From Stappia indica (GTDB lineage Bacteria; Pseudomonadota; Alphaproteobacteria; Rhizobiales; Stappiaceae): DNA of 64,000 nt. Below, one piece after another: positions 49,172 through 59,093 of the stretch. A program made the translations under genes and the position numbers. The first letter of the stretch is position 1, and each line of letters begins with the position of its first letter. The stretch spans positions 3,935,001 to 3,999,000 of the forward strand of contig NZ_CP046908.1 in the NCBI RefSeq assembly GCF_009789575.1. Reading direction: 5' to 3'. The notes beneath the pieces are model-generated. The model worked only from the letters and a program-made list of their open reading frames with translations. It was not told the origin of the DNA and ran no database searches.

Positions 49172-50023
49172 TTGTTCGACAGCCTTCGCAAGCGCCTTCC
49201 CGGAAAATGGGGCGATGTCCCGACCACCGTCCCGGTGGTGCGCCTTCAAGGCGCAATCGGGATGGCCTCGCCCCTGCGGCCCGGCCTGTCGCTGGCGAGC
49301 GTCGCGCCGCTGCTCGACAAGGCCTTCTCCTTCGACGGGCCGGCGGTGGCGCTGATCGTCAACTCGCCCGGCGGCTCGCCGGTCCAGTCGCGGCTGATCC
49401 ACGACCGCATCCGCCAGCTCGCGGGCGAGAAGAAGAAGGACGTGCTCGTGTTCGTGGAGGATGTGGCGGCCTCGGGCGGCTACATGCTGGCGATTGCCGG
49501 CGACGAGATCGTCGCCGACGAGAACTCCATCGTCGGCTCCATCGGCGTGGTGTCGTCCGGCTTCGGCTTTTCCGAAGCGATCTCGAAGCTCGGCATCGAG
49601 CGCCGGGTGTATACGGCCGGCGAGAACAAGGCGATCCTCGATCCGTTCCGTCCGGAGCGCGAGGAGGACATCGTCCATCTCAAGGCGTTGCAGCAGGAAG
49701 TGCACGAGAGCTTCATCGCCCTGGTGCGCCGTCGTCGCGGCGATGTGCTCACCGATGCGCCGGACCTCTTCTCGGGCCTGTTCTGGACCGGGACCACGTC
49801 GCGCGATCTTGGCCTGATCGACCGGATCGGCGATATTCGCTCGACCTTGCGCGAGCGCTTCGGCGACAAGGTGAGAATGCGCCTGGTCGGCGGACAGCGT
49901 TCGCTTTTCGCCAGACGGCAGGGCGTGGGGGTGGAGATCGGTGCCGGCCTGACGCGAGGTTGGGCGGACGAGGCGATCGGAGCGCTGGAGCAGCGTGCGC
50001 TCTGGGCCCGCTACGGACTGTGA
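49172..50023 (+). CDS. S49 family serine peptidase (short SppA-like)
   Basis: A 283-residue protease of the SppA/S49 clan, which degrades signal peptides or other membrane-linked peptides. The Ser/Lys dyad is suggested by serine in EDVAASGGYMLAIA and lysine in GENKAILDPF. Fold landmarks are LIVNSPGGSPVQSRLIHDRI and ENSIVGSIGVVSSGFG. No signal anchor is obvious, so it may be cytosolic or membrane associated. It starts at TTG 49172 after GAGGA. A 61-aa membrane protein follows 16 bp downstream, probably cotranscribed. Confidence 0.92.
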   Translation: MFDSLRKRLPGKWGDVPTTVPVVRLQGAIGMASPLRPGLSLASVAPLLDKAFSFDGPAVALIVNSPGGSPVQSRLIHDRIRQLAGEKKKDVLVFVEDVAASGGYMLAIAGDEIVADENSIVGSIGVVSSGFGFSEAISKLGIERRVYTAGENKAILDPFRPEREEDIVHLKALQQEVHESFIALVRRRRGDVLTDAPDLFSGLFWTGTTSRDLGLIDRIGDIRSTLRERFGDKVRMRLVGGQRSLFARRQGVGVEIGAGLTRGWADEAIGALEQRALWARYGL

Positions 50024-50039
50024 GGATCGGGAGGACGGC

Positions 50040-50225
50040 ATGGTCAACGTGATCGCGGCGGCAGGTCTCGCCATTGGCGGCTATCTGCTGATACGGGCAG
50101 TGCGGCGGGAGATGTCGCGCGTCGAGCGGCGGGTGTCCGAGGCGGCACGGCGGGCGACCGGCGAACTGCCGGTGAAGAAGCTGGAGCAGGACCCGGAGAC
50201 GGGCCGCTACCGCCCCAAGGACTGA
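50040..50225 (+). CDS. 61-aa membrane protein after the S49 peptidase
   Basis: A 61-residue protein with one N-terminal membrane helix (MVNVIAAAGLAIGGYLLIRAVRRE) and a basic, then acidic C-terminal tail (PVKKLEQDPETGRYRPKD). A GGGAGGACGG SD precedes it. The position directly after an SppA-like gene hints at a partner or accessory role, but no function is known. It is short enough to be overlooked. Confidence 0.7.
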   Translation: MVNVIAAAGLAIGGYLLIRAVRREMSRVERRVSEAARRATGELPVKKLEQDPETGRYRPKD

Positions 50226-50257
50226 CTTTCAGATCTTGCCGATAGGCAGAGCCGCCG

Positions 50258-50282
50258 GGCGCCGCGAATGGCTCGCGGCGCC
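50258..50282 (+). terminator. Strong GC hairpin after the 61-aa gene
   Basis: Nine-base arms GGCGCCGCG and CGCGGCGCC with the loop AATGGCT. It has no T tract, and lies between the plus-strand gene and the convergent minus-strand gene, which it could also serve. Confidence 0.5.
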
Positions 50283-50297
50283 GAGGCGGTGTTCTGC

Positions 50298-50696
50298 TTA
50301 ACGGTGGGTCGAGATCGTGCCCATCACAGCGCGCGGGCAGTTCGACTGCACGACGACCGTGCCGTTCGGATAGACGTAGCGCACCGTGTCGCAGGTCTCG
50401 CTCTTCGCCGGGCGATGCCGGCGCGGACGCCCGTTCGGGTTGTTCGGCACATGCGTCAGGGTTGCGGCCGAGCGGGAGTTCATGCACTCGCGGGTGGCGC
50501 AAAGGATGACGCCTTCGGCGGGCCCCTTGTGGCTCCAGACCCGACCGGACGACGAGCCGCCCTGCGACTGTCCGGCAGTTGTCCCGCCAGTGTTGTTGCT
50601 GCCGTTGTTGTTGGCGAGAGCCGTTCCGGTGGCGCCGGCCATCGTCAGGGCCAGGACGGTTGCGGTCGCAAGCGTGATGTTTCGGAACATGGTCAT
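50298..50696 (-). CDS. Unknown secreted protein with Asn/Gly/Ser-rich linker and cysteines
   Basis: A 132-residue protein not recognised as a known family. It has a signal peptide (FRNITLATATVLALTMAGATG, cleavage after TALAN), then a low-complexity linker rich in Asn, Gly, Ser and Thr, and a C-terminal domain with four cysteines (LCATRECMN, SETCDTVRY and QSNCPRAV) that could form two disulfides. ATG 50696 has GGAGGA six bases upstream. It is likely periplasmic. No operon partner is clear. Confidence 0.7.
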   Translation of the reverse strand: MTMFRNITLATATVLALTMAGATGTALANNNGSNNTGGTTAGQSQGGSSSGRVWSHKGPAEGVILCATRECMNSRSAATLTHVPNNPNGRPRRHRPAKSETCDTVRYVYPNGTVVVQSNCPRAVMGTISTHR

Positions 50697-50964
50697 GTCA
50701 CTTCCTCCGAGCATCGGACGGGGAACCATTCCCGGTCCGTGTCTCGATGGCGCGGGATTTGTCTCGCTCCTCTTTTCGTCATCGCAGTCTCACAATGACG
50801 TAAGGTGAGTTTCGCTGCTGTGACCCTCGGCACAGTTTTCCGCGATCCGGCGACGGGCGGATCGGGCCTTGCGAAGCCGCCACGCCTTGACGTCACCGGG
50901 TGTTGATGGCACCTCTCGCCCGGGCCCGACGGGCCACCCATTCTTGCATTCAAGGACGACGCAG

Positions 50965-51939
50965 ATGACGAGCGAGACGGTGCCTGCGCACATGCGGCCC
51001 GAAAACTCCTTCCAGGGGTTGATCCTGACGCTTCAGAGGTTCTGGGCCGATCAGGGTTGCGTTGTCCTGCAGCCCTACGACATGGAAGTTGGCGCCGGCA
51101 CGTTCCATCCGGCGACGACCCTGCGCTCGCTCGGCCCGCGCCCCTGGAAGGCGGCCTATGTGCAGCCCTCGCGCCGGCCGACCGATGGGCGCTACGGCGA
51201 GAACCCGAACCGGCTGCAGCACTACTACCAGTTCCAGGTGATCATGAAGCCGTCGCCGGAGAACCTGCAGGACCTTTACCTGCGCTCTCTCTATGCCATC
51301 GGCCTCGATCCCGCCCTGCACGACGTGCGCTTCGTCGAGGACGACTGGGAAAGCCCGACCTTGGGCGCCTGGGGCCTCGGCTGGGAGTGCTGGTGCGACG
51401 GCATGGAAGTGTCGCAGTTCACTTACTTTCAGCAGGTCGCGGGCTTCGAATGCGCGCCGGTCTCGGGCGAGCTGACCTACGGCCTGGAGCGCCTGGCCAT
51501 GTACATCCAGGGCGTCGATAACGTCTACGACCTCAACTATAACGGCCGCGAGGGCGCCGAGAAGGTGACCTATGGCGACGTGTTCCTGCAGGCCGAGCAG
51601 GAATATTCCCGCCACAACTTCGAGCACGCCGATACCGAGATGCTGTTCCGCCACTTCCGCGATGCGGAGGAGGAATGCCGCCGCCTGCTCGACGCCGGCG
51701 CCAAGGCGCGCGAGGCATCGGGCGCGGCCGTGCACCAGGTGGTGCTGCCGGCCTACGACCAGTGCATCAAGGCGAGCCACGCGTTCAACCTGCTGGACGC
51801 GCGCGGCGTCATCTCGGTGACCGAGCGGCAGAGCTACATCCTGCGCGTGCGCGAGCTGGCCAAGGCCTGCGGCGCCGCATTCCTGGAGACGGAAGCCGGC
51901 GGGGTAGGGTATCAGGGCGGGATTTCGCTCGCAGGTTGA
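50965..51939 (+). CDS. glyQ: Glycyl-tRNA synthetase alpha subunit
   Basis: Catalytic alpha subunit of the alpha2-beta2 bacterial GlyRS, which charges tRNA-Gly. The 324-residue protein has class II motifs, with [17 protein letters not shown] near the start, the motif-2 region [20 protein letters not shown], and [19 protein letters not shown] and the motif-3-like [16 protein letters not shown] 50965 follows AAGGA. The beta subunit glyS is 3.3 kb downstream, separated by three genes. A secreted protein gene begins 46 bp after its stop. Confidence 0.97.
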   Translation: MTSETVPAHMRPENSFQGLILTLQRFWADQGCVVLQPYDMEVGAGTFHPATTLRSLGPRPWKAAYVQPSRRPTDGRYGENPNRLQHYYQFQVIMKPSPENLQDLYLRSLYAIGLDPALHDVRFVEDDWESPTLGAWGLGWECWCDGMEVSQFTYFQQVAGFECAPVSGELTYGLERLAMYIQGVDNVYDLNYNGREGAEKVTYGDVFLQAEQEYSRHNFEHADTEMLFRHFRDAEEECRRLLDAGAKAREASGAAVHQVVLPAYDQCIKASHAFNLLDARGVISVTERQSYILRVRELAKACGAAFLETEAGGVGYQGGISLAG

Positions 51940-51985
51940 AGGCGGGTGTGCTAGCTGCTGTGATGTTTCCGTCAGGAGTCATTGC

Positions 51986-52465
51986 ATGCACCGTCCGGCC
52001 TTTTTCGCCCTTTCGGCCCTTCTTGCCGTTCTCGTTGCCGCCTCGCCCGCCCTGGCAAAGACCAAGGCGGGGATCACGCCTCTGTCCGTCTGCTCCAGCA
52101 AGGGCGAGTGGGACAAGCTCAACAGGACGCTCCAGACCCGCGCCCAAGCCTACAATTTCGAGTTCGTGGGGCGCGTCGACAAGAACAACCCGAACCGGCA
52201 GGACAAGCGCGCGGCCGCCCGCAGCGCTCTTGCCAGCTCGAAGAAGGGCCAGCCGGTCGACGTGGATTGCCGTCCGCTGCCGGGCGGCACGGTTCTTGTC
52301 GACGATACCGGCGGCTTCTCCGGTTACATGTGCGTGCGGGCACCGAAGTGGAGTTCCTGCGGCTGGATCCACAAGCGCTATTTCACCGACCATTTCGGGG
52401 CGACCTCCGACCCCAAGGTCTGGCGCCGCAGCCCGCGGCAGGAATTCCTGTTTCTCTATCGCTGA
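51986..52465 (+). CDS. Unknown exported protein between glyQ and glyS
   Basis: A 159-residue protein with a signal peptide (FFALSALLAVLVAASPALA). The mature part contains four cysteines (SVCSSKGEW, DVDCRPLPG, YMCVRAPK and SSCGWIHK), likely two disulfides, and a polar central region (KNNPNRQDKR). No known domain was recognised. AGGAG precedes the ATG. It lies 46 bp after glyQ and 171 bp before lemA, so it could be read with the gly genes, but a link to translation is not implied. Confidence 0.72.
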   Translation: MHRPAFFALSALLAVLVAASPALAKTKAGITPLSVCSSKGEWDKLNRTLQTRAQAYNFEFVGRVDKNNPNRQDKRAAARSALASSKKGQPVDVDCRPLPGGTVLVDDTGGFSGYMCVRAPKWSSCGWIHKRYFTDHFGATSDPKVWRRSPRQEFLFLYR

Positions 52466-52636
52466 GAGACGGCCGGCCACGCCGGGTGTTCCACCGGATG
52501 AGGCGGGCGAGACCGCTCCAGCCCGAATTCGCCGGCCCGGTGACCTGCATCACATCTCCCTGCCCCGTCACGGTTTCCACTGCAGCCCGCTTGCAGTAGC
52601 GTAAGCGCTCACAGTGACTGGAAAGGGTTTCGCCTG

Positions 52637-53194
52637 ATGGCCACCTGGATCGTGCTCGGACTGATCGTCCTGATCGGCCTCTACCTCGTCTACATCTACA
52701 ATGATCTGGTGCGGAAGCGGCAGATGGTGCGGGAAGGCTGGAGCGGCATCGATGTCCAGCTCAAGCGCCGGTCGGACCTCATTCCGAACCTCGTCGAGGC
52801 GGTGAAGGGCTACGCCACGCACGAGCGCGCGGCGCTGGAAGCCGTTACCGAGATGCGGGCGCGGGCGGCGGGTCTCGATCCGGCGGACGTTGCCGGCCGG
52901 GCACAGGCGGAAGGCATGCTGTCCCAGGCTCTCGGCAAGCTCTTTGCGGTCGCCGAGGCCTATCCGGACCTCAAGGCCAGCGCCAACTTCCGGGAGCTTC
53001 AGTCGTCGCTGGAAGGCGTCGAGGACGCGCTGCAACTGGCGCGGCGCTACTACAACGGCGCGGTGCGCGCGCTCAACGTGGTGGTCGAGAGCTTCCCCTC
53101 CAACCTGGTGGCCGGCCGCTTCGGCTTCACCCAGGAGGAGTATTTCGAGATCGAGGACCCGGCCGAGCGGGCGGTGCCCAAGGTCAGCTTCTGA
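52637..53194 (+). CDS. LemA family protein
   Basis: A 185-residue LemA-type protein: one N-terminal membrane helix ([19 protein letters not shown]), then a helical cytoplasmic or periplasmic domain. Family segments are [58 protein letters not shown] and [10 protein letters not shown]. The function of LemA is poorly defined; in some bacteria it pairs with DUF2207/TPM-type proteins, as it does here (18 bp upstream of the DUF2207 gene). Confidence 0.92.
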   Translation: MATWIVLGLIVLIGLYLVYIYNDLVRKRQMVREGWSGIDVQLKRRSDLIPNLVEAVKGYATHERAALEAVTEMRARAAGLDPADVAGRAQAEGMLSQALGKLFAVAEAYPDLKASANFRELQSSLEGVEDALQLARRYYNGAVRALNVVVESFPSNLVAGRFGFTQEEYFEIEDPAERAVPKVSF

Positions 53195-53211
53195 AGAGGG
53201 GCAGTCCTGCC

Positions 53212-55155
53212 ATGCGCGCCCCTGCCTTCCTGATCGCCCTTGCCGCGCTTGTCGTCGCAGGCCTGCTGGTCCTCGCTCCGGCGGCGGCACGCGCCGACGA
53301 GCGCATCCTCGCCTTCAACTCGACCATCGAGGTGGCGAGCGACGGCGAGCTGACCGTCACCGAGACGATTCGCGTGCGCGCCGAGGGCAACCAGATCCGC
53401 CGCGGCATCTTTCGCGACATCCCGCTGGTCTTCGAGACGGCAGGCGGCCGCAAGGCGCGCGCCGGTTTCGATCTCGTCTCGGTGGAGAGGGACGGCGAGG
53501 AAGACGGCTATACGGTCAATCGCGGCGGCAGCGGCGTGCGCATTTATATCGGCCGCGAGGACACGTTCCTGCAGCCGGGCACTTACACCTACACCATCAC
53601 CTACCGGACCGACCGGCAGGTGCGGTTCTTCGAGACCCATGACGAGGTCTACTGGAACGCCACCGGCAACGAGTGGGCCTTTCCGATAGACCGCGCGGTG
53701 GCGCGCATCGTGCTGCCTGAAGGGACAAGCGTTGCCGCCCACACCGCCTATACCGGCCCCTATGGCGCGTCCGGCCAGGACTACACGTCGAGGCTCGAGG
53801 ACGGCGGGCGCAGCGTCCTGTTCGCCACGACCCGGCCGCTGGGGCCGCGCGAGGGGCTGACCGTCGTTGCCGAAATGCCGAAGGGCGTCGTCGCCGAGCC
53901 GACGGCCGACCAGGAGCTCGGTTATTTCCTGCAGGACCATCTGGGCGAGATCCTCGGCGGCATCGGCCTTGCGCTCGTCCTCGCCTACTATCTGTGGGCC
54001 TGGTGGTCGGTCGGGCGCGACCCGCCCAAGGGCGTGGTCTTTCCGCGCTTCGAGGGGCCGGACGGCATCTCGCCGGCGCTCTCCAACTATGTGGCGCGCA
54101 AGGGCTTCGGCGACGGCGGCTGGCGCGCGCTTTCCGCCGCCTGCCTCAGCCTTGCGGTCAAGGGCAAGCTGGTGCTGGACGACCTGGCCGGCGACCTGAC
54201 GATGATCCGCCCGGAAGGGACGCGCGGCGACTATGCCGGGCTGCCCAAGGGCGAGAAGGCGATCGCCAGCTGGCTCGACAATCGCGACGGCAGCTTCACG
54301 GTGTCCAAGGCCAACGGCACCTCGGTCCAGAAGCTCGGCAACAATTTTCGCGGCGCCATCGAAGGCGAGAACCGCAACCGCTACTTCAAGACCAACCGGC
54401 TCTATCTGCTGCCCGGTATCGCGCTGTCCATCCTGACGATCTTCGCGCTGCTCGCCTTCGGCAATCTCAGCGAGGAGCAGATCGCGATCATGATCCCGAT
54501 CTTCATGGTGACCTTCGTCGTCGTGATGTTCGCGGTGCAGATCGGCAAGGCGATCCGCCGCCCCGGCGGGATGGCGCTGCGCATCGTATTCGTCCTCGTC
54601 GTCTTCTCGTTCGTCACGCTCGGACACGTCACGGCGTCGGCGGTGCTGCTGCAGCTGCAGGGAGAGATCCCGCCGCTCGCGCTCATCGCCATCGGGCTGC
54701 TGGCGGTGAATTTCCTGTTCTACTTCCTGATCAGTGCCCCGACCTCGCTCGGCCGCAGCGCGATGGACGAGATCGAGGGCCTGAAGATGTATCTTCAGGT
54801 CGCCGAGAAGGACCGGATGAACATGCAGGGCGCCCCGCAGATGAGCCCCTCGCATTTCGAGACCCTGCTGCCCTACGCGGTCGCGCTCGATGTGGAAAAG
54901 CCCTGGTCGAAGGCCTTCGAGGCCTGGTTGCTGACGGCAGCCGGTGCTGCGGTGGCCGCCTCCTACGCGCCGGGCTGGTATTCGGGGCGCAGCTTCGACG
55001 CGCACAACATCTCCGGCACGCTCGGCAAGAGCGTCGAGGCCATGTCCGGCACCTTCTCCTCCTCATTGCCTGCGCCCAAGTCGTCGAGCTCCGGCGGGGG
55101 CGGGGGCGGCTTTTCCGGCGGTGGCGGCGGTGGCGGCGGCGGCGGCGGCTGGTAG
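53212..55155 (+). CDS. DUF2207 membrane protein with Gly-rich tail
   Basis: A 647-residue protein with a signal peptide (to about residue 28), a beta-rich exported domain with [19 protein letters not shown] and [10 protein letters not shown], one membrane helix near 245-268, then a cytoplasmic region, and four more helices at about 400-510. It ends in a glycine-rich tail ([18 protein letters not shown] type) closed by a Trp. DUF2207 is common next to LemA. Its role, possibly in envelope homeostasis, is inferred from this pairing only. Transcription is likely with lemA. Confidence 0.9.
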   Translation: MRAPAFLIALAALVVAGLLVLAPAAARADERILAFNSTIEVASDGELTVTETIRVRAEGNQIRRGIFRDIPLVFETAGGRKARAGFDLVSVERDGEEDGYTVNRGGSGVRIYIGREDTFLQPGTYTYTITYRTDRQVRFFETHDEVYWNATGNEWAFPIDRAVARIVLPEGTSVAAHTAYTGPYGASGQDYTSRLEDGGRSVLFATTRPLGPREGLTVVAEMPKGVVAEPTADQELGYFLQDHLGEILGGIGLALVLAYYLWAWWSVGRDPPKGVVFPRFEGPDGISPALSNYVARKGFGDGGWRALSAACLSLAVKGKLVLDDLAGDLTMIRPEGTRGDYAGLPKGEKAIASWLDNRDGSFTVSKANGTSVQKLGNNFRGAIEGENRNRYFKTNRLYLLPGIALSILTIFALLAFGNLSEEQIAIMIPIFMVTFVVVMFAVQIGKAIRRPGGMALRIVFVLVVFSFVTLGHVTASAVLLQLQGEIPPLALIAIGLLAVNFLFYFLISAPTSLGRSAMDEIEGLKMYLQVAEKDRMNMQGAPQMSPSHFETLLPYAVALDVEKPWSKAFEAWLLTAAGAAVAASYAPGWYSGRSFDAHNISGTLGKSVEAMSGTFSSSLPAPKSSSSGGGGGGFSGGGGGGGGGGGW

Positions 55156-55271
55156 GCCGACACAGCCCCGACAGCACGCGCGGGGGTGACTTTTTCCCCC
55201 GCTCTTGCTAACGGACGCGCAACAGTCACGGTCGCCGGCTGCCCGGCTGCCCAACCATTCGAGACCTCCCG

Positions 55272-57506
55272 ATGCCCGATCTTCTCCTGGAGCTTTTCAG
55301 CGAGGAAATTCCCGCCCGCATGCAGCGCCGTGCTGCAGAGGACCTGAAGTCGCTGGTGACCAACGCGCTGGTCGAGGCGGGCGTCACCTATGAGGGCGCG
55401 AAGGCGTTTTCCACCCCGCGGCGGCTGGCGCTGCATATCGCCGGGCTGACGGCCGGTTCGAAGCCGACCCGCGAGGAGCGCAAGGGCCCGCGCGTTGGGT
55501 CGCCGGAAAAGGCGCTGGAAGGCTTCCTGCGCGGTGCGGGGCTTGCCTCCATCGACGAGGCGCAGGTCGTCTCCGACCCGAAGAAGGGCGACTTCTACGT
55601 CGCGGTGATCGAGAAGCCCGGCCGCTCGACGCCGGACATCGTCGCCGAGGTGATGCCGGGCATCATCCGCGGCTTCCCCTGGCCGAAGTCGATGCGCTGG
55701 GGCGGCGGACAGCTGCGCTGGGTGCGCCCGCTCCACTCCATCGTCGCGACCTTCGGGCCCGAGACCGAGGAGCCGGAGGTGGTGCCGTTCGAGATCGACG
55801 GCATCGTCTCGTCCAACACGACGCGCGGACATCGCTTCCTGGCGCCGGATGCCTTCGAGGTGCGGCGGCTGGAGGACTATGCCGACAAGCTGGAGAAGGC
55901 GAAGGTCGTGCTCGACGCCGACCGGCGCAAGGACATCATCGTCAACGATGCGCGCAACCGCGCCATGGCGCTGGGCCTGGAGCTGGTGGAGGACGAGGGC
56001 CTTCTGGAGGAAGTGGCCGGCCTGGTGGAATGGCCGGTCGTGCTGGTCGGCAGCTTCGACGAGGCGTTCCTGGAACTGCCCGACGAGGTCATCCGCCTGA
56101 CCATCCGCGCCAACCAGAAATGCTTCGTGATGCGCGATCCGGCAACGGGCCGCCTGTCCAACCGCTTCGTCGCCGTGTCCAACATCGTTGCCTCCGACGG
56201 GGGCGCGACGATCATCGCCGGCAACGAGAAGGTGATCCGCGCCCGCCTGTCGGATGCCCGCTTCTTCTGGGAAACCGACCTCAAGGCGCCGCTGGAAAGC
56301 CGGTTGCCGAAGCTCGACAGTGTCGTCTTCCATGAGAAGCTCGGCACGCAGGGTGCGCGGGTGAACCGGCTCGAGGCGCTGGCGCGCGAGATCGCCCCGC
56401 TGGTCGGGGCCGATGTGGAAAAGGCCGCGCGGGCCGCGCGCCTTGCCAAGGCCGACCTGCCGACGCAGATGGTCTACGAGTTCCCGGAGTTGCAGGGCCA
56501 GATGGGCCGCACCTATGCGGACCTACAGGGCGAGGACGCCTCCGTCGCCCGCGCCATCGAGGAGCATTACAAGCCGCAGGGCCCCTCCGACGCAGTCCCG
56601 GCCGATCCGGTCGCCGTCGCCGTGGCGCTCGCCGACAAGCTCGACCTCTTGACCGGCTTCTGGGCCATCGACGAGAAGCCGACCGGCTCCAAGGATCCCT
56701 TCGCGCTGCGCCGCGCCGCGCTCGGCGTGATCCGCATCGTGCTGGAAAACGGGCTGCGGCTGCGGTTACAGGACCTGCTCACTATCCTCGAATCAACACA
56801 CCAGCAGTTTGTTGAGCCTCACCAGTCAGACTATGATCGTAGTGTCCAATGGACTGAAGAGGATTTTAGGCGCAATTTTCCAAACTATGCGTTCAAGGTC
56901 GAGCGACAGGGTGGGCGCCTCGTTGAATATATTCGAGCACATCAAAACAACGCAAAGTATTTTGGATATTGGCGACTTACCGAGGATCTCCTCTCCTTCT
57001 TCGCCGACCGTCTGAAAGTGCATCTGCGCGAGCAGGGCGCCCGTCACGACCTCATCGATGCGGTCTTCGCGCTGGAGGGGCAGGACGACCTGTTGATGGT
57101 GGTGCGCCGGGTCGAGGCGCTGGGCGCGTTCCTCGCCACCGAGGACGGGGCTAACCTCCTGGCCGGCACCAAGCGCGGGGCGAACATCTTGCGCGCCGAG
57201 GAGAAGAAGGACGGCGTAGCGATTTCCGGTGCGCCGCATGCCGATCACCTGGCCGAGCCGGCGGAAATCGCCCTGGCGGCGGCCATCGATACGGCGCGCT
57301 CGCAGATCCGCGATGCGCTGTCGCGCGAGGATTTCGCCGGGGCGATGACGGCGCTGGCCGGCCTGCGCGCGCCGGTCGACCGGTTCTTCGACGACATCCT
57401 GGTCAATGCGGAAGATGCGGACCTTCGCCTCAACCGGTTGCGGCTGCTCGCCGAGATCCGCGAGGCGACCCGCGAGGTGGCCGACTTCTCGAAAATCGCC
57501 GGCTAG
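55272..57506 (+). CDS. glyS: Glycyl-tRNA synthetase beta subunit, with an unusual in-frame insertion
   Basis: Beta subunit of bacterial GlyRS, which carries the tRNA-binding parts. The 744-residue protein has the N-terminus [20 protein letters not shown], then [43 protein letters not shown] and a C-terminal anticodon-binding-like region ([13 protein letters not shown]...). Between residues ~498 and 574 the gene is markedly AT-richer than its flanks and encodes about 50 residues more than expected between the RRAALGV segment and [12 protein letters not shown]. The reading frame is intact. The length is somewhat above the roughly 690 of E. coli. It ends at a terminator. Confidence 0.95.
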   Translation: MPDLLLELFSEEIPARMQRRAAEDLKSLVTNALVEAGVTYEGAKAFSTPRRLALHIAGLTAGSKPTREERKGPRVGSPEKALEGFLRGAGLASIDEAQVVSDPKKGDFYVAVIEKPGRSTPDIVAEVMPGIIRGFPWPKSMRWGGGQLRWVRPLHSIVATFGPETEEPEVVPFEIDGIVSSNTTRGHRFLAPDAFEVRRLEDYADKLEKAKVVLDADRRKDIIVNDARNRAMALGLELVEDEGLLEEVAGLVEWPVVLVGSFDEAFLELPDEVIRLTIRANQKCFVMRDPATGRLSNRFVAVSNIVASDGGATIIAGNEKVIRARLSDARFFWETDLKAPLESRLPKLDSVVFHEKLGTQGARVNRLEALAREIAPLVGADVEKAARAARLAKADLPTQMVYEFPELQGQMGRTYADLQGEDASVARAIEEHYKPQGPSDAVPADPVAVAVALADKLDLLTGFWAIDEKPTGSKDPFALRRAALGVIRIVLENGLRLRLQDLLTILESTHQQFVEPHQSDYDRSVQWTEEDFRRNFPNYAFKVERQGGRLVEYIRAHQNNAKYFGYWRLTEDLLSFFADRLKVHLREQGARHDLIDAVFALEGQDDLLMVVRRVEALGAFLATEDGANLLAGTKRGANILRAEEKKDGVAISGAPHADHLAEPAEIALAAAIDTARSQIRDALSREDFAGAMTALAGLRAPVDRFFDDILVNAEDADLRLNRLRLLAEIREATREVADFSKIAG
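56765..56992 (+). other. Low-GC in-frame segment inside glyS
   Basis: By count, 56761-57000 is about 47% GC, versus about 65-68% around it, and the codons used (AAT, TAT, GTT, ATT) are unlike the neighbours. The segment keeps the glyS frame and is bounded by similar DLLTIL and DLLSFF codons. It may be an acquired insertion, a recombination scar, or a selectable domain extension. Confidence 0.8.
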
Positions 57507-57529
57507 GACGCCGGCTGCAGGACAAAGAA

Positions 57530-57566
57530 AAAGGGCGCGGAACCGGCAGGTCCCGCGCCCTTTTCG
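57530..57566. terminator. Bidirectional terminator between glyS and the MFS gene
   Basis: Eleven-base arms AAAGGGCGCGG and CCGCGCCCTTT with a 12-base loop; A and T tracts flank both sides, so it can serve convergent glyS (+) and the transporter (-). Confidence 0.88.
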
Positions 57567-57590
57567 TATGTCGTGGCGGTCCCGCCTGGC

Positions 57591-58847
57591 TTACTGCGCC
57601 GGTGCGCCGGCCAGCCTTGCGACCGGCTCTTCCTTGATCGGCCAGTGCACGACCGCGGCGAAGAGGCCGAGCGCGATGCCGATATACCAGATCACGTCGT
57701 AGGAGCCGGTCTGGTCGTAGAGCCGGCCGCCGAGCCAGACGCCGAGGAACGAGCCGATCTGGTGCGAGAAGAACACGAAGCCGAACAGCGTCGCCATGTA
57801 GCGCGGGCCGAACATCACCGCGACGAGGCCCGAGGTCGGCGGCACGGTGGAGAGCCACAGGAAGCCCATCGTGCCGGCGAAGATCAGCACGGTCAGCGGC
57901 GTTGCCGGCGCCATCAGGAAGAGGGTGATGGCAATCGCCCGGCCGAGATAGATCAGCGACAGGAAATAGGGCTTCGACCAGCGTCCGCCGATATAGCCCG
58001 AGGCCAGCGCCCCGAACACGTTGCACAGGCCGATCAGCGCGATGGCGATGGCGCCCCATTTCGGGTCGAGGCCAAGGTCGGCGATATAGGGCGGCAGGTG
58101 GACGGTGATGAAGGCGACGTGGAAGCCGCAGACGAAGAAGCCGAAGGTCAGCAGGATGAAGCCGCGGGTGCGGAAGGCCTCGGAAATCGCCTCGGTGAGC
58201 TTCTGGTCGGCAATGCCCGAGCCCGGCACGTAGGCGGCAGGCTTGCCCTTCAGCGCCACCGCCAGGAACGGGATCAGCAGCATCAGCCCGGCCAGCACAT
58301 AGAGGCTGTCGTGCCAGCCGAGACCGTCGATGAGGCCCTGGGAGAGCGGGGCGAACAGGAACTGGCCGAAGGAGCCGGCCGCCGTGCCGATGCCGAAGGC
58401 GAGCGAGCGGCGCTCCGGCGTGACGGCGCGCCCGAAGGCGGCGAGCACCAGCGAGAAGGACGAGAAGGCGACGCCGAGGCCGATCATCACGCCGCCGGCG
58501 ACATGCAGCAGCAAGGGGCTTTCCGCCTGGGCCATCAGCAGGAGGCCGATCGTGTAGACGATGCCGCCGAAGGCGAGCGTGCGCGCCGTGCCGAAACGGT
58601 CGGAGACCATGCCGGCGACCGGCTGCGCCGCGCCCCAAACGAGGTTCTGGATGGCCAGCGCAAGGGCGAAGATCTCGCGCGACCAGTCGCGCGCCTCGGT
58701 CATCGGGGCGAGGAACAGGCCGAGCGCGGAACGCGGGCCGAAGCTGAGCAGGGCGATCAGGCAGCCGCAGACGATGATCAGCGGCAGGTTGGGGGAGGCC
58801 TTGGGAAGGGGCGAGCCGGAAGGCGCGCGGGTCGCGGAAGTGGTCAC
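57591..58847 (-). CDS. MFS transporter, OFA/monocarboxylate-like
   Basis: A 418-residue protein with 12 predicted membrane helices and an intracellular loop near the middle. Family features include GMVSDRFGTARTLAFGG after helix 2-3, GVAFSSFSLVLAAFGRAV and a second-half GYIGGRWSKPYF. The layout resembles monocarboxylate/oxalate-formate antiporter relatives; the actual substrate is unknown. The start is uncertain: GTG 58847 (MTTSATRAP) has AGGA upstream, while GTG 58865 is also in frame. It is convergent with glyS and monocistronic. Confidence 0.88.
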   Translation of the reverse strand: MTTSATRAPSGSPLPKASPNLPLIIVCGCLIALLSFGPRSALGLFLAPMTEARDWSREIFALALAIQNLVWGAAQPVAGMVSDRFGTARTLAFGGIVYTIGLLLMAQAESPLLLHVAGGVMIGLGVAFSSFSLVLAAFGRAVTPERRSLAFGIGTAAGSFGQFLFAPLSQGLIDGLGWHDSLYVLAGLMLLIPFLAVALKGKPAAYVPGSGIADQKLTEAISEAFRTRGFILLTFGFFVCGFHVAFITVHLPPYIADLGLDPKWGAIAIALIGLCNVFGALASGYIGGRWSKPYFLSLIYLGRAIAITLFLMAPATPLTVLIFAGTMGFLWLSTVPPTSGLVAVMFGPRYMATLFGFVFFSHQIGSFLGVWLGGRLYDQTGSYDVIWYIGIALGLFAAVVHWPIKEEPVARLAGAPAQ

Positions 58848-59093
58848 GTCGTAGGGTCCTGTCACTGCGGCAGGTCAGGGGAAAGGCGCCGCTCGGCGAA
58901 AGAGCGTTGCTGCCGCCTGCCGGCATGCTGAGGAGGTCTGCCTGACTCGCGCCCTGGCGGGCGGCACGAAACTGGCGAGGCCGGTTGGCCCGAGTATGCG
59001 CGATCGCGCATCGGTGAAAAAGCGAAACAATTTCATGTTTCGCTATTCACATCCCTGATGAATGTGCGGACGGTTCCTGTGCGGTCCCCGCAC

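Noticed and set aside
55081-55152. Glycine-rich end of the DUF2207 gene as a frameshift or assembly error
   Set aside because: Gly-rich tails with a final Trp are usual in DUF2207/TPM-type proteins, and the frame ends normally.
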